Below are positions 53,046 to 62,192 of a stretch of DNA of 64,000 bases, one piece after another. The notes beneath the pieces were generated by a model, which saw only the letters and a list, made by a program, of their open reading frames with translations, made no database searches and was not told the DNA's origin. Origin of the DNA: Georgenia_B sunbinii (GTDB taxonomy: Bacteria > Actinomycetota > Actinomycetes > Actinomycetales > Actinomycetaceae); assembly GCF_036421855.1 (NCBI RefSeq), contig NZ_JAZGOK010000003.1; one strand, given 5' to 3'. The position numbers and the translations under genes were made by a program. Position 1 is the first letter of the stretch. The number at the start of each line of letters is the position of its first letter.

Positions 53046-54427
53046 CACTGCCCACCTTCCTCGCCGAGCACCTCGACTGCCTGCGCGACAACGTCGACCA
53101 TCCACCCGGCGTCGGGCACCGAGGCGATGTCCTCGCCGGCGATCTGTACGACGACCACGACCTGCCGGCCGTCCTCGTGCTCCAGGTACCACGAGCCTGC
53201 CATCTCACCGGTCGAGCTGCCGCCCTTGAACGCCACGTGCTCCCAGCCGGCGGGCACCTCGATGCCCGGGTTGGCGGCGAGCATGCCGCGCACCGCCTCG
53301 AGCTCGGCGGTCTCCTCCTGCAGGCCGACGTGCGCGCGACAGAGGTCCTCGGCGGTGGCGAACCAGTCGAGGTCGTCGTCCCAGACGACGTCGGCGGCGC
53401 GCGCCTGGTCGATGACGACGTCGCCGCCGGGAAGCCCGTCGAGCAGCGCCTGGCGCTCCGCATCGTCGGCGGCGGCCCACCGCCGGCGCAGCTCACGCTC
53501 GGTGAAGCCGAGCTGGAACATCTCGCGGGTGGTGATGAGCGGCGTCAGGAGGTCGGGGTCGTGATGGCCGAGCCGCTCGGCCGCCGCGAGCACCGCGGGC
53601 CGTCCGACGGCATCGATGAGGAGGTCGGTGGCGGTGTTGTCGCTGATCGCGATCAGCGCGGCCGCGGCGTCCTCGACGGTCACCTCGGTGCCGGTCGGCT
53701 CGTCCTGCAGCGTGCCCGAGGGCAGCGACCGGAGGTCGTCGGTGAGCGTGAGGGTGTCCTGCCAGCCGAGCTCGCCGTCGGCGACGGCGTACCGCACGGC
53801 GTCGAGCACGTAGAGCTTGACGATCGAGCCGATCGGCCGCACCACGTCGGCGTCGCGCGCGAGCAGCGGGCGGCAGGTGCCGTCGTCGACCTCGGCGACG
53901 AGCACCGAGGTCTCGGCCGGCAGCCCCGCGAGCGCGGCGTCGAGGTCATCGAGGCTCGTGACCTCGGGGACCGGCTCGGCGATCTCGAAGAACAGCACGC
54001 TCATCCGGCCGTCCGGCTGGGTGCCGAGGTGAAGGACGAACCGGTCGACGGGACCAGCCAGCGGCAGCTGAGCGTCGTCCTCGGTGCCGCTGTACCCCTC
54101 GACCGTGAACGGTCCGGAGGCACGGAGCTGGTCGAAGACTGCGGCGAGGTCCTCGTCCGGCACCTGCTCCCGGAAGCGCTCCTCGAAGCGCTCCGCCACC
54201 TCCTCGGCCGCCGGTCCCTCGGGGGCCGCGAGCTGGTCGAGCACCCACTGGGTCGCGGTACCGGCGCGGGTCTGCGGGATCGTCACCTCCGGGGCCACCA
54301 CGACGGCGTCAGGTCCCGGGGTCGTCGTCTCAGGCTCGGGCTCGGTGCCCTGCCCGGAGCAGCCGGCGAGCAGGAGAGCACCGACGACGGCGCCGAGGAC
54401 GGGGCGGGACGCAGCTCGAGTAGTCAT
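53045..54427 (-). CDS. Lipoprotein of the serine beta-lactamase/DD-peptidase fold
   Basis: The 460-residue protein has a lipoprotein signal ending LLLAGC (Cys23) and a linker. A large N-terminal domain (about 55-165) resembles the Cpe/LpqF-type domain found before beta-lactamase-like parts. The catalytic fold carries GSIVKL (Ser201, Lys204), ISDNTA (262-264) and FKGGSS (401-403). All three active-site motifs of class A enzymes are intact. It resembles LpqF-like wall lipoproteins more than secreted resistance enzymes. ATG 54427 is set 9 nt behind GGGAGG; ATG 54436 abuts it. Confidence 0.85.
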   Translation of the reverse strand: MTTRAASRPVLGAVVGALLLAGCSGQGTEPEPETTTPGPDAVVVAPEVTIPQTRAGTATQWVLDQLAAPEGPAAEEVAERFEERFREQVPDEDLAAVFDQLRASGPFTVEGYSGTEDDAQLPLAGPVDRFVLHLGTQPDGRMSVLFFEIAEPVPEVTSLDDLDAALAGLPAETSVLVAEVDDGTCRPLLARDADVVRPIGSIVKLYVLDAVRYAVADGELGWQDTLTLTDDLRSLPSGTLQDEPTGTEVTVEDAAAALIAISDNTATDLLIDAVGRPAVLAAAERLGHHDPDLLTPLITTREMFQLGFTERELRRRWAAADDAERQALLDGLPGGDVVIDQARAADVVWDDDLDWFATAEDLCRAHVGLQEETAELEAVRGMLAANPGIEVPAGWEHVAFKGGSSTGEMAGSWYLEHEDGRQVVVVVQIAGEDIASVPDAGWMVDVVAQAVEVLGEEGGQ

Positions 54428-54500
54428 CGCCGTCATCCTCCCAGCCGCCACGGCAGCCGGTCACCTGGCCTCCTGGGTCGGCGGCTGGGATGATCGCGCC

Positions 54501-55466
54501 ATGCCGCCAGTCGACGTCGCCACCCCTGACGTGCTGCCCGAGCCGTGGCGGCAGCGCCGGATCACGCTGCGCCCGTCCGCCTACTACGGGCCGGCGCCGT
54601 ACGCGGTGCTCGTGCACCGGGCGGAGCCCACGGCCGGCCGGCGCGCGGTGCTCTACCTCCACGGCTTCACCGACTACTTCTTCCAGGCCGAGCACGCCGA
54701 GCGGTGGATCGCCGCCGGCACGGACTTCTACGCGCTGGACCTGCGACGCAGCGGGCGGGCGTCGGTCGGCGTCTCCCGGCCGGCCGACATCCGGGACCTT
54801 CGCGACCACGACGAGGAGATCGACGCCGCGATCGGGCAGATCCTCGCCGACGGCCACGACGAGGTCGTGCTGCTCGGCCACTCCACCGGCGGGCTCATCG
54901 CCGTCGGGTACGCCGACCGGCACCCGGGGGCGGTGGACGCCGTCGTCCTCAACAGCCCGTGGTTCGAGCACAACGGGCCCTGGGCCGAGCGTGCGCTGCT
55001 GACGCCGCTGGTCCACCTGCTCGCCCGCTGGCTGCCGAGCCTGCCCGTCGGCGGGCTGGACCCCGGTTACGGCCGCTCGCTGCACCGGACCACCGGCGGC
55101 GCCTGGGACTACGACCTCGCGTGGAAGCCGTTCGACGGGTTCCCGATGCGCGCCGGGACGTTCTCCGCGGTGCGCCGGGCGCAGGCCGCGCTGGCGGCCG
55201 GCCTGGACGTCACGGTGCCGGTGCTCGTCTGCTGCTCGACGCGGTCGGGCTCGCCGAAGCGGCCGTCGCGCGAGGAGCTCACCGGCGCCGACTGCGTGCT
55301 GGACGTCGCGCACATGGTCGAGCGGGCGCCGCTCGTGGGACCCGACGTGAGCGTCGTCGAGATCGACGGCGGGGTCCACGACCTCGCGCTGTCACGGCAG
55401 CCGGCACGCGAGACGTACGAGCGCACCGTCATCGGCTGGACCGCCGATCGGCTCGGCGGTCGCTAG
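54501..55466 (+). CDS. Alpha/beta hydrolase, lysophospholipase-like
   Basis: The 321-residue protein has LYLHGFTDYFFQ (oxyanion hole), LDLRRSGRAS, the nucleophile LLGHSTGGL, VLNSPWFEHNG and the late His in DGGVHDLALS. The serine nucleophile in GHSTGG and the cap region fit the Hydrolase_4 (monoacylglycerol lipase-like) group. There is no signal peptide. Its TAG stop overlaps the TAG stop of the opposite MFS gene within a single CTAG at 55463-55466. The substrate is unknown. Confidence 0.87.
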   Translation: MPPVDVATPDVLPEPWRQRRITLRPSAYYGPAPYAVLVHRAEPTAGRRAVLYLHGFTDYFFQAEHAERWIAAGTDFYALDLRRSGRASVGVSRPADIRDLRDHDEEIDAAIGQILADGHDEVVLLGHSTGGLIAVGYADRHPGAVDAVVLNSPWFEHNGPWAERALLTPLVHLLARWLPSLPVGGLDPGYGRSLHRTTGGAWDYDLAWKPFDGFPMRAGTFSAVRRAQAALAAGLDVTVPVLVCCSTRSGSPKRPSREELTGADCVLDVAHMVERAPLVGPDVSVVEIDGGVHDLALSRQPARETYERTVIGWTADRLGGR

Positions 55467-57193
55467 CCTGTCGGGCGCCCGTCGTCGCCCGCCCCCCGCG
55501 CGACGTCCCGCCCCTCGGCGGCCGCGTCTCGCTGCTGCACGACGCCATCGCTACCGGCGGTGCCCCGGCGCTCCGGCGCAGCGGTGTCCCGGCCCTCCGT
55601 CGCCGGTGGCGGCACGTCGTCGACCACCCGCTTGACCTCCATGTCGACGGTGTCACGCAGCGTCGAGTTGCGCATCGCGATCGCCGCGGCGAGGGCGATG
55701 AGCGCCATCAGCCCCATGACGAGGTAGATGATCGCCATCCCGTCGCCGTAGGTCTCACGGACGATCTGCTCGGCGCCGTCGGGCAGCGCGGCGACGTCCA
55801 GCTGGTCAGCGGCCACCGTGGACGGGTCGATCCCGGCGGCCACCAGCCGGGTGGCGAGCAGCGTCCCGATGTGGGCGGAGAGCACCGCACCGAGCACCTG
55901 CACGCCGATCGCGCCGCCGAGCGACCGGAAGAACGCGACGGCCGAGCTCGCCACCCCCATGTTCTCCAGCCGCACCGTGTTCTGGACGGCGAGCACGAGG
56001 TTCTGCATCGACGCCCCCTGCCCCACCCCCATGAGGGCGAGGAAGATACCGATGAGCCACAGCGGCGTCGTCGCGCCGACCGTCGCCATCAGCAGCACCC
56101 CGGCGGCCTGGATGGCGATGCCGCCGACGACGTACCGCTTCCAGGTGCCCCGACGGCTCACCAGCCGCCCGGCGACGGTCGAGGCGATGAACACCCCGAT
56201 CATCATCGGGGTGATGAGCAGGCCGGCAGGCGCCGGGCCATAGCCCCGGCCGATCTGGAAGTACTGGCCGAGGAAGACCGGGGCGGCGAACATCACGGTG
56301 CCCACCGCGAAGCTGGCGACGATGCTCAGCGCGGTGGTGCGCTCGGTGAGGATCCACATCGGCACGACCGGCTCGACGGCGCGCCGCTCGACGAGCACGA
56401 ACGCCACCGTTCCCAGGATCGCGCCGCCGACCATCGCGACGCTCTGCCACGACACCCACGGGAAGACCGTCCCGACGAACGAGAGCCACAGCAGCAGCAG
56501 GGTCACCGACAGCACGATGAGGGCAGCGCCCCAGTAGTCGATCTTCGGCTTGCGGCGGGTGCTCGGCGGCACCACCAGGCGCCGGTACAGCACCCAGATC
56601 GCGATGATCGAGAACGGGACGGCACTCCAGTAGGTCCAGCGCCAGCCCAGCCACGGGGTGTCGACGATGATGCCGCCGATGAGCGGGCCGGAGACGGTGG
56701 CGACCGCCATCACGGCGCCCATGTAGCCGTTGTACTTCCCGCGCTCCCGCGGGGAGATGATCGAGGCGATCGTCGTCTGCACGAGCGCCATCTGCGCGCC
56801 CATCCCGACGCCCTGGATCACCCGGTAGGCGATGAGGGTCTCGGCGCTCTGCGCGGAGCCGGCGAGCAGCGAGCCGATGCTGAACAGCACGATCGAGAAC
56901 AGCAGCAGCTTCTTCTTGTCGAAGAGGTCGGCGAGCTTGCCGAAGATCGGGGTGCTCGCGGTCATCGCGAGCAGCGAGGCGGTGACGATCCAGGTGTACT
57001 GCAGCTGGCTGCCGTCGAGGTCGGCGATGATCACCGGCAGCGCGTTGCCGACGATGGTGGCCGAGAGCATCGAGACGAAGAGCGCGAGGAGCAGGCCGGT
57101 GAAGACCTTCATGATCTGCTGGTGCGCGGCGAGCTCCTCCGGGGTGCGCCGGGTGCGGCCGAAGCGGCCGCCGGGGGTGTCGGGCGCGGCCAT
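55463..57193 (-). CDS. DHA2 family MFS efflux transporter (EmrB/QacA-like)
   Basis: The 576-residue protein has 14 membrane segments and the DHA2 signatures: ALPVIIADLDGSQLQYTWIVTASLL, FGKLADLFDKKKLLL (motif A), AYRVIQGVGMGAQMAL (motif B), RGKYNGYMGAVMAVATVSGPLIGG (motif C). A charged cytoplasmic tail of about 60 residues rich in Arg, Glu and Pro follows. It expels drugs or metabolites with protons. Its ATG overlaps the stop of the MarR gene as TGATG, so both genes form one regulated efflux operon. Confidence 0.93.
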   Translation of the reverse strand: MAAPDTPGGRFGRTRRTPEELAAHQQIMKVFTGLLLALFVSMLSATIVGNALPVIIADLDGSQLQYTWIVTASLLAMTASTPIFGKLADLFDKKKLLLFSIVLFSIGSLLAGSAQSAETLIAYRVIQGVGMGAQMALVQTTIASIISPRERGKYNGYMGAVMAVATVSGPLIGGIIVDTPWLGWRWTYWSAVPFSIIAIWVLYRRLVVPPSTRRKPKIDYWGAALIVLSVTLLLLWLSFVGTVFPWVSWQSVAMVGGAILGTVAFVLVERRAVEPVVPMWILTERTTALSIVASFAVGTVMFAAPVFLGQYFQIGRGYGPAPAGLLITPMMIGVFIASTVAGRLVSRRGTWKRYVVGGIAIQAAGVLLMATVGATTPLWLIGIFLALMGVGQGASMQNLVLAVQNTVRLENMGVASSAVAFFRSLGGAIGVQVLGAVLSAHIGTLLATRLVAAGIDPSTVAADQLDVAALPDGAEQIVRETYGDGMAIIYLVMGLMALIALAAAIAMRNSTLRDTVDMEVKRVVDDVPPPATEGRDTAAPERRGTAGSDGVVQQRDAAAEGRDVARGAGDDGRPTG

Positions 57194-57687
57194 CAGGCGC
57201 TCTCCTCCGAGCCGGTGGTCGTGGGCAGGACGCGGGCGTCGCCACGGAACTCGCCGAGCGCTTCACCGATCGTGCTGAGCGCGTCGGCGAGCGTGTCGAT
57301 CTGAGTGGTGCGCCAGCTCTCCAGAGCGCGCTCGAGGTGGTCGCGGCGCTTGCTGCGGACCAGCGCCCTGATCTCCTCGCCGGTGGTGGACAGCCGGATG
57401 AGCGCGGCGCGGCCGTCGTCGGGGTCGGGCCGCCGCTCGATGCAGCCGGTCTTCTCCAGCGGGCCGAGGTGACGGCTGACGACCGACGGGTCCACCCACA
57501 GTTCCTCCGCCAGCTCGGCGATCCGCACCTCGCCCAGCCCGCCGAGCACGCCGATGACCGCCACCTGGCTGGCCGAGAGGCCGGTGTCCCGGGCGAGGGC
57601 GACGCTGAGGTTGCGGTTACGGCGGACGAGATCGCCCAGCGCGTCGACCAGACGCTCGAAGGACTGGGGGCGGGGGTTGTCGGTCAC
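57193..57687 (-). CDS. MarR family transcriptional regulator of the efflux pump
   Basis: The 164-residue protein has the MarR winged helix: LSASQVAVIGVLGGLGEVRIAELA, recognition helix VDPSVVSRHLGPLEKTG, and wing DPDDGRAALIRLS. It probably represses its own operon with the DHA2 pump and is released by ligand binding. GTG 57687 lies 8 nt after TAGAGT, so the transcript is likely leaderless. The AT-richer upstream stretch with GCATGCAT (57717-57724) may be the operator. Confidence 0.9.
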   Translation of the reverse strand: MTDNPRPQSFERLVDALGDLVRRNRNLSVALARDTGLSASQVAVIGVLGGLGEVRIAELAEELWVDPSVVSRHLGPLEKTGCIERRPDPDDGRAALIRLSTTGEEIRALVRSKRRDHLERALESWRTTQIDTLADALSTIGEALGEFRGDARVLPTTTGSEESA

Positions 57688-57695
57688 GAGGAGTC

Positions 57696-57701
57696 ACTCT
57701 A
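57696..57701 (-). promoter_or_regulatory. -10 box of the MarR-efflux operon
   Basis: TAGAGT on the minus strand ends 8 nt before the GTG at 57687. No clear -35 is seen. Confidence 0.45.
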
Positions 57702-57803
57702 GGTCAGGTACGTGCAGCATGCATCTATTCCTGCGGTGTCGTTGCTCACCGCGCCCGCAGCATGGTCACCGCGCCGTGCACTAAGTGGCTGTGGCGGCGG
57801 TGG

Positions 57804-58766
57804 TCAGCGCCCCGCGAGCGCCGGGAGCAGCTCCTGCTCGGCCAGCTCGAGGAACGGCGCCTGGTCCTGGCCGACGTGGTGCAGGTAGATCTCCTCGAAG
57901 CCGAGCCGCTCGTACTCGCGCAGCTGGGTGACGAGGTCGGCCACCGAGTCGGTAACGACGACGGCGCCGGCGATCGCCTCGTCAGGCACGAACTGGCCGA
58001 TCTTGTCGAAGTCCTCCGGCGTGGCGGTGTCATGGCTGACGGGTTCGGGGAACGGGTGGTTCTGCCACTGGTCCCGCGCGATGTCGCGAGCCTCACGCAT
58101 GCTGGGCGCGATCGACAGGTGGACCTGGAGCGCGAGCGGCCCCGCCCCGCCGTGGCGCCGGTAGGCGGCGACGACCTCGGTCATCGTGGCGAGCTCGGCG
58201 TTGATGGTGATGAGGCCGTCGGCCCAGGTGGCGGCGCGCGCCGCCGTCGCCGGGGACAGCGCCGGGCCGATGAGCCGGGGCGGCACCTCGGGCCGCGAGT
58301 AGACACGGGCACGGTCGACGACGACGTGCCCCCGGTGGGTCACTTCCTCACCTGCGTGGAGCCGGCGAATGATCCGGGCGCACTCCTCGAGGCGATCCTG
58401 GCGCAGGTCCTTGCCGATCCACTTGTCCCCGGTGATGTGCTCGTTCATGTTCTGCCCGGAGCCGAGCGCCAGCCAGAACCGGTCCGGGAACATCTCCGCC
58501 ACGGTAGCCGAGGCCTGCGCGACGACCGCCGGGTGGTAGCGCTGGCCAGGCGCGGTCACGGTGCCCAGGCGCAGGTCCGTCGTCGCCAGCGCCGCGCCGA
58601 GCCACGACCAGGCGAACCCTGAGTTCCCCTGCCGCACCGACCACGGTGCGAAGTGGTCCGAGCACATCGCCATCGCGAAGCCCGCGCGCTCGGCCCGCTG
58701 GACGTCGCGGAGCAGCTGCGAGGGCGCGATCTGCTCGTGGGAGGCGTGGAAACCGTAGGAGGTCAT
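57804..58766 (-). CDS. LLM-class flavin/F420-dependent oxidoreductase (TIGR03885-like)
   Basis: The 320-residue TIM-barrel protein has the luciferase-like monooxygenase features CSDHFAPWS, RLGTVTAPGQRYHPAVVAQASATVAEMFPDR and LGSGQNMNEHITG. The GSGQNMNEHI motif and length fit the F420-dependent glucose-6-phosphate dehydrogenase-like branch (TIGR03885). Whether the cofactor is F420 or FMN cannot be decided. Its ATG overlaps the stop of the GH15 gene by 4 nt, so it probably works on a related sugar. Confidence 0.85.
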   Translation of the reverse strand: MTSYGFHASHEQIAPSQLLRDVQRAERAGFAMAMCSDHFAPWSVRQGNSGFAWSWLGAALATTDLRLGTVTAPGQRYHPAVVAQASATVAEMFPDRFWLALGSGQNMNEHITGDKWIGKDLRQDRLEECARIIRRLHAGEEVTHRGHVVVDRARVYSRPEVPPRLIGPALSPATAARAATWADGLITINAELATMTEVVAAYRRHGGAGPLALQVHLSIAPSMREARDIARDQWQNHPFPEPVSHDTATPEDFDKIGQFVPDEAIAGAVVVTDSVADLVTQLREYERLGFEEIYLHHVGQDQAPFLELAEQELLPALAGR

Positions 58767-60667
58767 CGACCTGGCGCGGCGGCCTTGATGGCGTCGGCCG
58801 CCCGGATGAGTCCGAGGTGGCTGAACGCCTGCGGGTAGTTCCCGGCCAGCCGCCCGGTCGCCGGGTCATACTCCTCGGCGAGCAGCCCGAGGTCGCTGGC
58901 CCGGCCCACGAGCCACGCCATGATCTCTTCCGCCTCCTCGAGGCGCCCGCTGCTGGCGTACTGCTCGACCAGCCAGAAGCTGCACATGAGGAACGGGTAC
59001 TCCCCGCCCTCGAGGCCGTCGATGGCGGCGGCCGTGCGGTAGCGGTGGACGAGGCCCGGCTCGATCACCAGGTCCTGCTCGATCCGCGCCACCGTCCCGA
59101 GCATCCGTGGGTCGTCGTAGCGCAGGTAGCCGGTGTGCGGCAGCTGCAGCAGCGAGGCGTCCACCTCGGTGTTGGCGTACGTCTGGGTGTAGCTGCCGAG
59201 CTCCTCGTTGAAGCCGTGCTCCTCGATCTCCGCGGCCAGCCGGTCGCGCAGCTCGCGCCACCGGTCCACCGGGCCGTCGTGGCCGCGCTCCTCGACCGCG
59301 CGGATGCCACGGTCGAAGGCGGCCCACATCATCACCCGGCCGTGGGTGAAGTAGTGCGTGTCCCCGCGCATCTCCCAGATCCCGTGGTCCTTGCGGTCGA
59401 TGTTGTCCCCGGCGTACTTCAGCAGGCTCTTCTGCAGGCCCCAGGTGTACTCGTCCTCGGCGACGCCGGCCTCCCGCAGCTCGTGCAGCGCGATCATCAC
59501 CTCCCCGACGACGTCGGCCTGGTACTGGTCGGCCGCGCCGTTGCCGATGCGCACCGGGCGTGAGCCCTCGTAGCCGGCGAGGTGGTCGAGCTCGAGCTCG
59601 ATGAGGTCCCGCTCCCCGCCAAGCCCGTACATGATCCTCACGTCGGCGGCGTCACCGGCCACCGCGCGCAGCAGCCAGTCGCGCCACAGCGTCGCCCCCT
59701 CCGTCAGCCCGTGGCCGATGGCCACCTCGATGGTCAAGGCGGCGTCCCGCAACCAGGTGTACCGGTAGTCCCAGTTGCGCCCGCCGCCGAACAGCTCGGG
59801 CAGCGACGCGGTGGGCGCGGCGACGATGCCGCCGGTCTCCGAGTGGGTGAGGGCGCGCAGCACGAGCAGTGAGCGCAGCACGATGGGCTGGTGCCCGGTG
59901 TGGACCTCCAGCTGCGAGGACCACGCCGTCCAGAACTCGACGGTCTCCGCGAAGGCCTGGTCCGCGTCGGGCGGCTCGGGCGGCTCGCGGAAGGAGGGGA
60001 ACCAGGTGAGGTCCCAGTCGAGCGCGTCTCCCTCGCGCAGCCGGAAGGTCCCGACCAGCCGCGGCGCCCGGCCGCCCTCCTCCGGTCCGGGCTCCTGGTG
60101 GCCGCCGGGCTGGGCCGCAGAGGCGTGGGTCGCGTCGCTCGCCCGGTCGCCGTCATCACCGCCGGCGTCCTCGTGCTCGCCCTCGTCGGGCCAGTGCAGC
60201 ATCGGCCCGGTGACGAGGATGGCATCCGGCCCGGCCAGCGCGAGCATGGCCCGCTCGCCCGTGGCGAGCTCCACCTGCCGCGTCCAGGGCGTGGCACGCG
60301 CGTAGTCGAACCGCAGCCGGAGGTCGTGCTCCACGTCCACCTCGCCGGCCAGGCACTCGACCCGCCGGACGAGGTCGCCCTGGGTGGTGCTCGGGGGCAG
60401 GAAGTCGGTGACCCGGACCCTGCCGGTGGGGGTCTGCCAGGTGGTTTCCAGCACGAGGGTCTGCGGCAGGTAGCGCCGTTCCACGACCTCGCCGTCGATG
60501 GCGCGCAGCAGCCACCTGCCGTCGTCGGCGTCGCCGAGGATGGCGGAGAACACCGCCGGGGAGTCGAAGCGCGGCAGGCAGAGCCAGTCGATACTGCCGT
60601 CGCGCGACACCAGCGGGCCGGTGCGCAGGTCGGACAGCAGGGCGTAGTCCTCCAGGGGGGTGCTCAT
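58763..60667 (-). CDS. GH15 glycosidase (glucoamylase / trehalase-like)
   Basis: The 634-residue cytoplasmic protein begins with LEDYALLSDLRTGPLVSRDG and IDWLCLPRFDSPAVFS, the N-terminal beta-domain of GH15. The (alpha/alpha)6 barrel has RNWDYRYTWLRDAALTIEV, the general-acid Glu in DHGIWEMRGD (near residue 430) and YANTEVDASLLQLPHTGYL. These sequences are typical of the actinobacterial trehalase/dextran glucosidase group rather than secreted starch glucoamylases. An acidic insertion at about 155-185 is unusual. It is translationally coupled to the LLM oxidoreductase gene. Confidence 0.92.
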   Translation of the reverse strand: MSTPLEDYALLSDLRTGPLVSRDGSIDWLCLPRFDSPAVFSAILGDADDGRWLLRAIDGEVVERRYLPQTLVLETTWQTPTGRVRVTDFLPPSTTQGDLVRRVECLAGEVDVEHDLRLRFDYARATPWTRQVELATGERAMLALAGPDAILVTGPMLHWPDEGEHEDAGGDDGDRASDATHASAAQPGGHQEPGPEEGGRAPRLVGTFRLREGDALDWDLTWFPSFREPPEPPDADQAFAETVEFWTAWSSQLEVHTGHQPIVLRSLLVLRALTHSETGGIVAAPTASLPELFGGGRNWDYRYTWLRDAALTIEVAIGHGLTEGATLWRDWLLRAVAGDAADVRIMYGLGGERDLIELELDHLAGYEGSRPVRIGNGAADQYQADVVGEVMIALHELREAGVAEDEYTWGLQKSLLKYAGDNIDRKDHGIWEMRGDTHYFTHGRVMMWAAFDRGIRAVEERGHDGPVDRWRELRDRLAAEIEEHGFNEELGSYTQTYANTEVDASLLQLPHTGYLRYDDPRMLGTVARIEQDLVIEPGLVHRYRTAAAIDGLEGGEYPFLMCSFWLVEQYASSGRLEEAEEIMAWLVGRASDLGLLAEEYDPATGRLAGNYPQAFSHLGLIRAADAIKAAAPGR

Positions 60668-60716
60668 CCCTCACAGTCCTACCGCACCGGCCCCCCGGCC
60701 GCACCCTGCGGCGCGA

Positions 60717-60989
60717 TCAGTGGTCGCGCAGCGCCGCGATGAGCTCGTCCTTGTTCATCGAGGACCGGCCCTCGATGCCGATCTCCTTCGCGCGGTCCTG
60801 CAGCTCGTCGACCGTCCAGTCGTCGTAAGAGCCGGACCTGCCGCCCTTCTCGCCGACGTCGCTGCGGGAGCTGGCAGCGGCGGCGTTGGCGATCCGGGCG
60901 GACTTCTCCTTGGAGCTGCCCTCGTCGCGCAGCTCCTCGTAGAGCTCCTTGTCCTTGATGCTCGGGCCGGGGTCCTGCTTGCCGGGCAT
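60717..60989 (-). CDS. Small DUF7218-like / Rho-N domain protein
   Basis: The 90-residue basic protein has an N-terminal KDKELYEELRDEGSSKEKSA segment and a C-terminal WTVDELQDRAKEIGIEGRSS helix pair ending NKDELIAALRDH. The latter resembles the Rho termination factor N-terminal/SAP-like fold, so nucleic-acid binding is likely. Related proteins are annotated as DUF7218 or stress-induced small proteins. The ATG at 60989 follows GAGGAC. Function is unknown. Confidence 0.8.
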   Translation of the reverse strand: MPGKQDPGPSIKDKELYEELRDEGSSKEKSARIANAAAASSRSDVGEKGGRSGSYDDWTVDELQDRAKEIGIEGRSSMNKDELIAALRDH

Positions 60990-61058
60990 GACGTCGTCCT
61001 CTCGTCGGGGTCGGACGTCCAGCATCTGCCGCAGGCGCCCCGGCCGCGAGTCGAGCGC

Positions 61059-61832
61059 TCAGCCCACCGCCGCGAGCTCGCTCTCGATGACCTCACGGAA
61101 GACCTCGATGGGTTGAGCGCCGAGGAACGGCGTACCGCCGACGACGAACGCCGGGACGCTGGTGACGCCGACCGCCTGGCCCTCGGCGGCATCGGCCCGG
61201 ACCGCGGCGAGCAGCGCGGGGTCGTCGAGGTCCTGCTCGAAGAGCGCGAGGTCGGCCACGCCCGCCTCTCGGGCGAGCTCGACGAGGACGTCGCGGGGCA
61301 GGTCGGGGTGCCCGCTCTCGGGTGCGGCATCGAACACCACGGTCTGGAACTGCCAGAACCTCTCCTGGTTGCCGGCGGCGCGTCCCGCGACGGCCACCAG
61401 CTCGGACTCCGCGCCGAAGATCGGCATGTCGCGCCACTCGACGCGGACCTCACCGCTCTCGACGTACTCCTCGAGGATCGTCGGCAGCGTCTCGCGGCCG
61501 AACTTCGCACAGAACGGGCACCGGTAGTCCGCGTACTCGATAAGCACGACCGGGGCGTCGACGGCGCCGACCGCCATCACGTCACCCTCGAGGCGACGCG
61601 CGAGCTCCGGCACGGTGGTCGGCTCAGCGTCCGCCGTCGGCGACGGCGTGGCGGGCTGCGGCGTCGCTGGGCTCGTCGGGCTCGTCGGCTCCGCGGCTGC
61701 GGTGCCGTCGCCGCCGTCCGCGCCGCGGCCCACGACGAGCGCGACGACCAGCCCGAGGATGACGACGCCGAGCGCCACCGGCATCCACACGCTCACCCGG
61801 CGTGGCGCGGCAGCGCCCTGACCCTGCGCCAT
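61059..61832 (-). CDS. DsbA-like membrane-anchored thiol oxidoreductase
   Basis: The 257-residue protein has a short cytoplasmic N terminus, one membrane helix (about 15-35), a Pro/Thr linker (about 45-70), and a DsbA-like thioredoxin fold with active site YRCPFCAKFG. The cis-proline loop TSVPAFVVGG follows. It should act outside the membrane, forming disulfides or reducing them (Thioredoxin_4 family). ATG 61832 follows GAGGGAG. A vitamin K epoxide reductase or DsbB partner is not seen nearby. Confidence 0.9.
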   Translation of the reverse strand: MAQGQGAAAPRRVSVWMPVALGVVILGLVVALVVGRGADGGDGTAAAEPTSPTSPATPQPATPSPTADAEPTTVPELARRLEGDVMAVGAVDAPVVLIEYADYRCPFCAKFGRETLPTILEEYVESGEVRVEWRDMPIFGAESELVAVAGRAAGNQERFWQFQTVVFDAAPESGHPDLPRDVLVELAREAGVADLALFEQDLDDPALLAAVRADAAEGQAVGVTSVPAFVVGGTPFLGAQPIEVFREVIESELAAVG

Positions 61833-61967
61833 GACCTGGCTCCCTCTGTCGGCAAGAGACTCTGCGGCCAGGATCCCACGTCGCGCGACGCCTCGGGACA
61901 CGCCCGCCGCCCGCCACGGCGGTCGGCTCGACGAGCGCGGCCCTCCACCGCCGACCGCCGGCACCGC

Positions 61968-61973
61968 TAGGGT
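61968..61973 (+). promoter_or_regulatory. -10 box before a small ORF
   Basis: TAGGGT ends 8 nt before the ATG at 61982. Confidence 0.35.
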
Positions 61974-61981
61974 CGGCGGGC

Positions 61982-62185
61982 ATGCAGCCAATGCCGTCCA
62001 GCGGGATGGTCAGCCTGATCTCGTTCCTGGCCGTCCTCCTGATCTTCTTCAGCATCGACATCCGAGCGCGCGACTCATCCACTACCGATCCGTGGCATCG
62101 TGCTCGGGGTGGAGATGCTCTTCCTGCCCGACCGGGACTGAGCCGGCCCGTCACCGCCACGCCGCCGCTCGCCGGGTGGGCATGA
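61982..62185 (+). CDS. Possible small single-helix membrane protein
   Basis: The 67-residue frame starts behind a -10 box and encodes one clear hydrophobic helix (SLISFLAVLLIFFSIDIRA, residues about 11-29). A tail without recognisable features follows, and its composition becomes shadow-like near the end. The frame finishes 7 nt before the methyltransferase start. I recognise no family. The promoter spacing and helix are the only support; the true product may be shorter. Confidence 0.35.
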   Translation: MQPMPSSGMVSLISFLAVLLIFFSIDIRARDSSTTDPWHRARGGDALPARPGLSRPVTATPPLAGWA

Positions 62186-62192
62186 TGGGGGC

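Noticed and set aside
54545..57304. A 919-codon open frame on the plus strand over the alpha/beta hydrolase and MFS genes
   Set aside because: It crosses two convergent real genes in other frames and shows only high-GC shadow composition.
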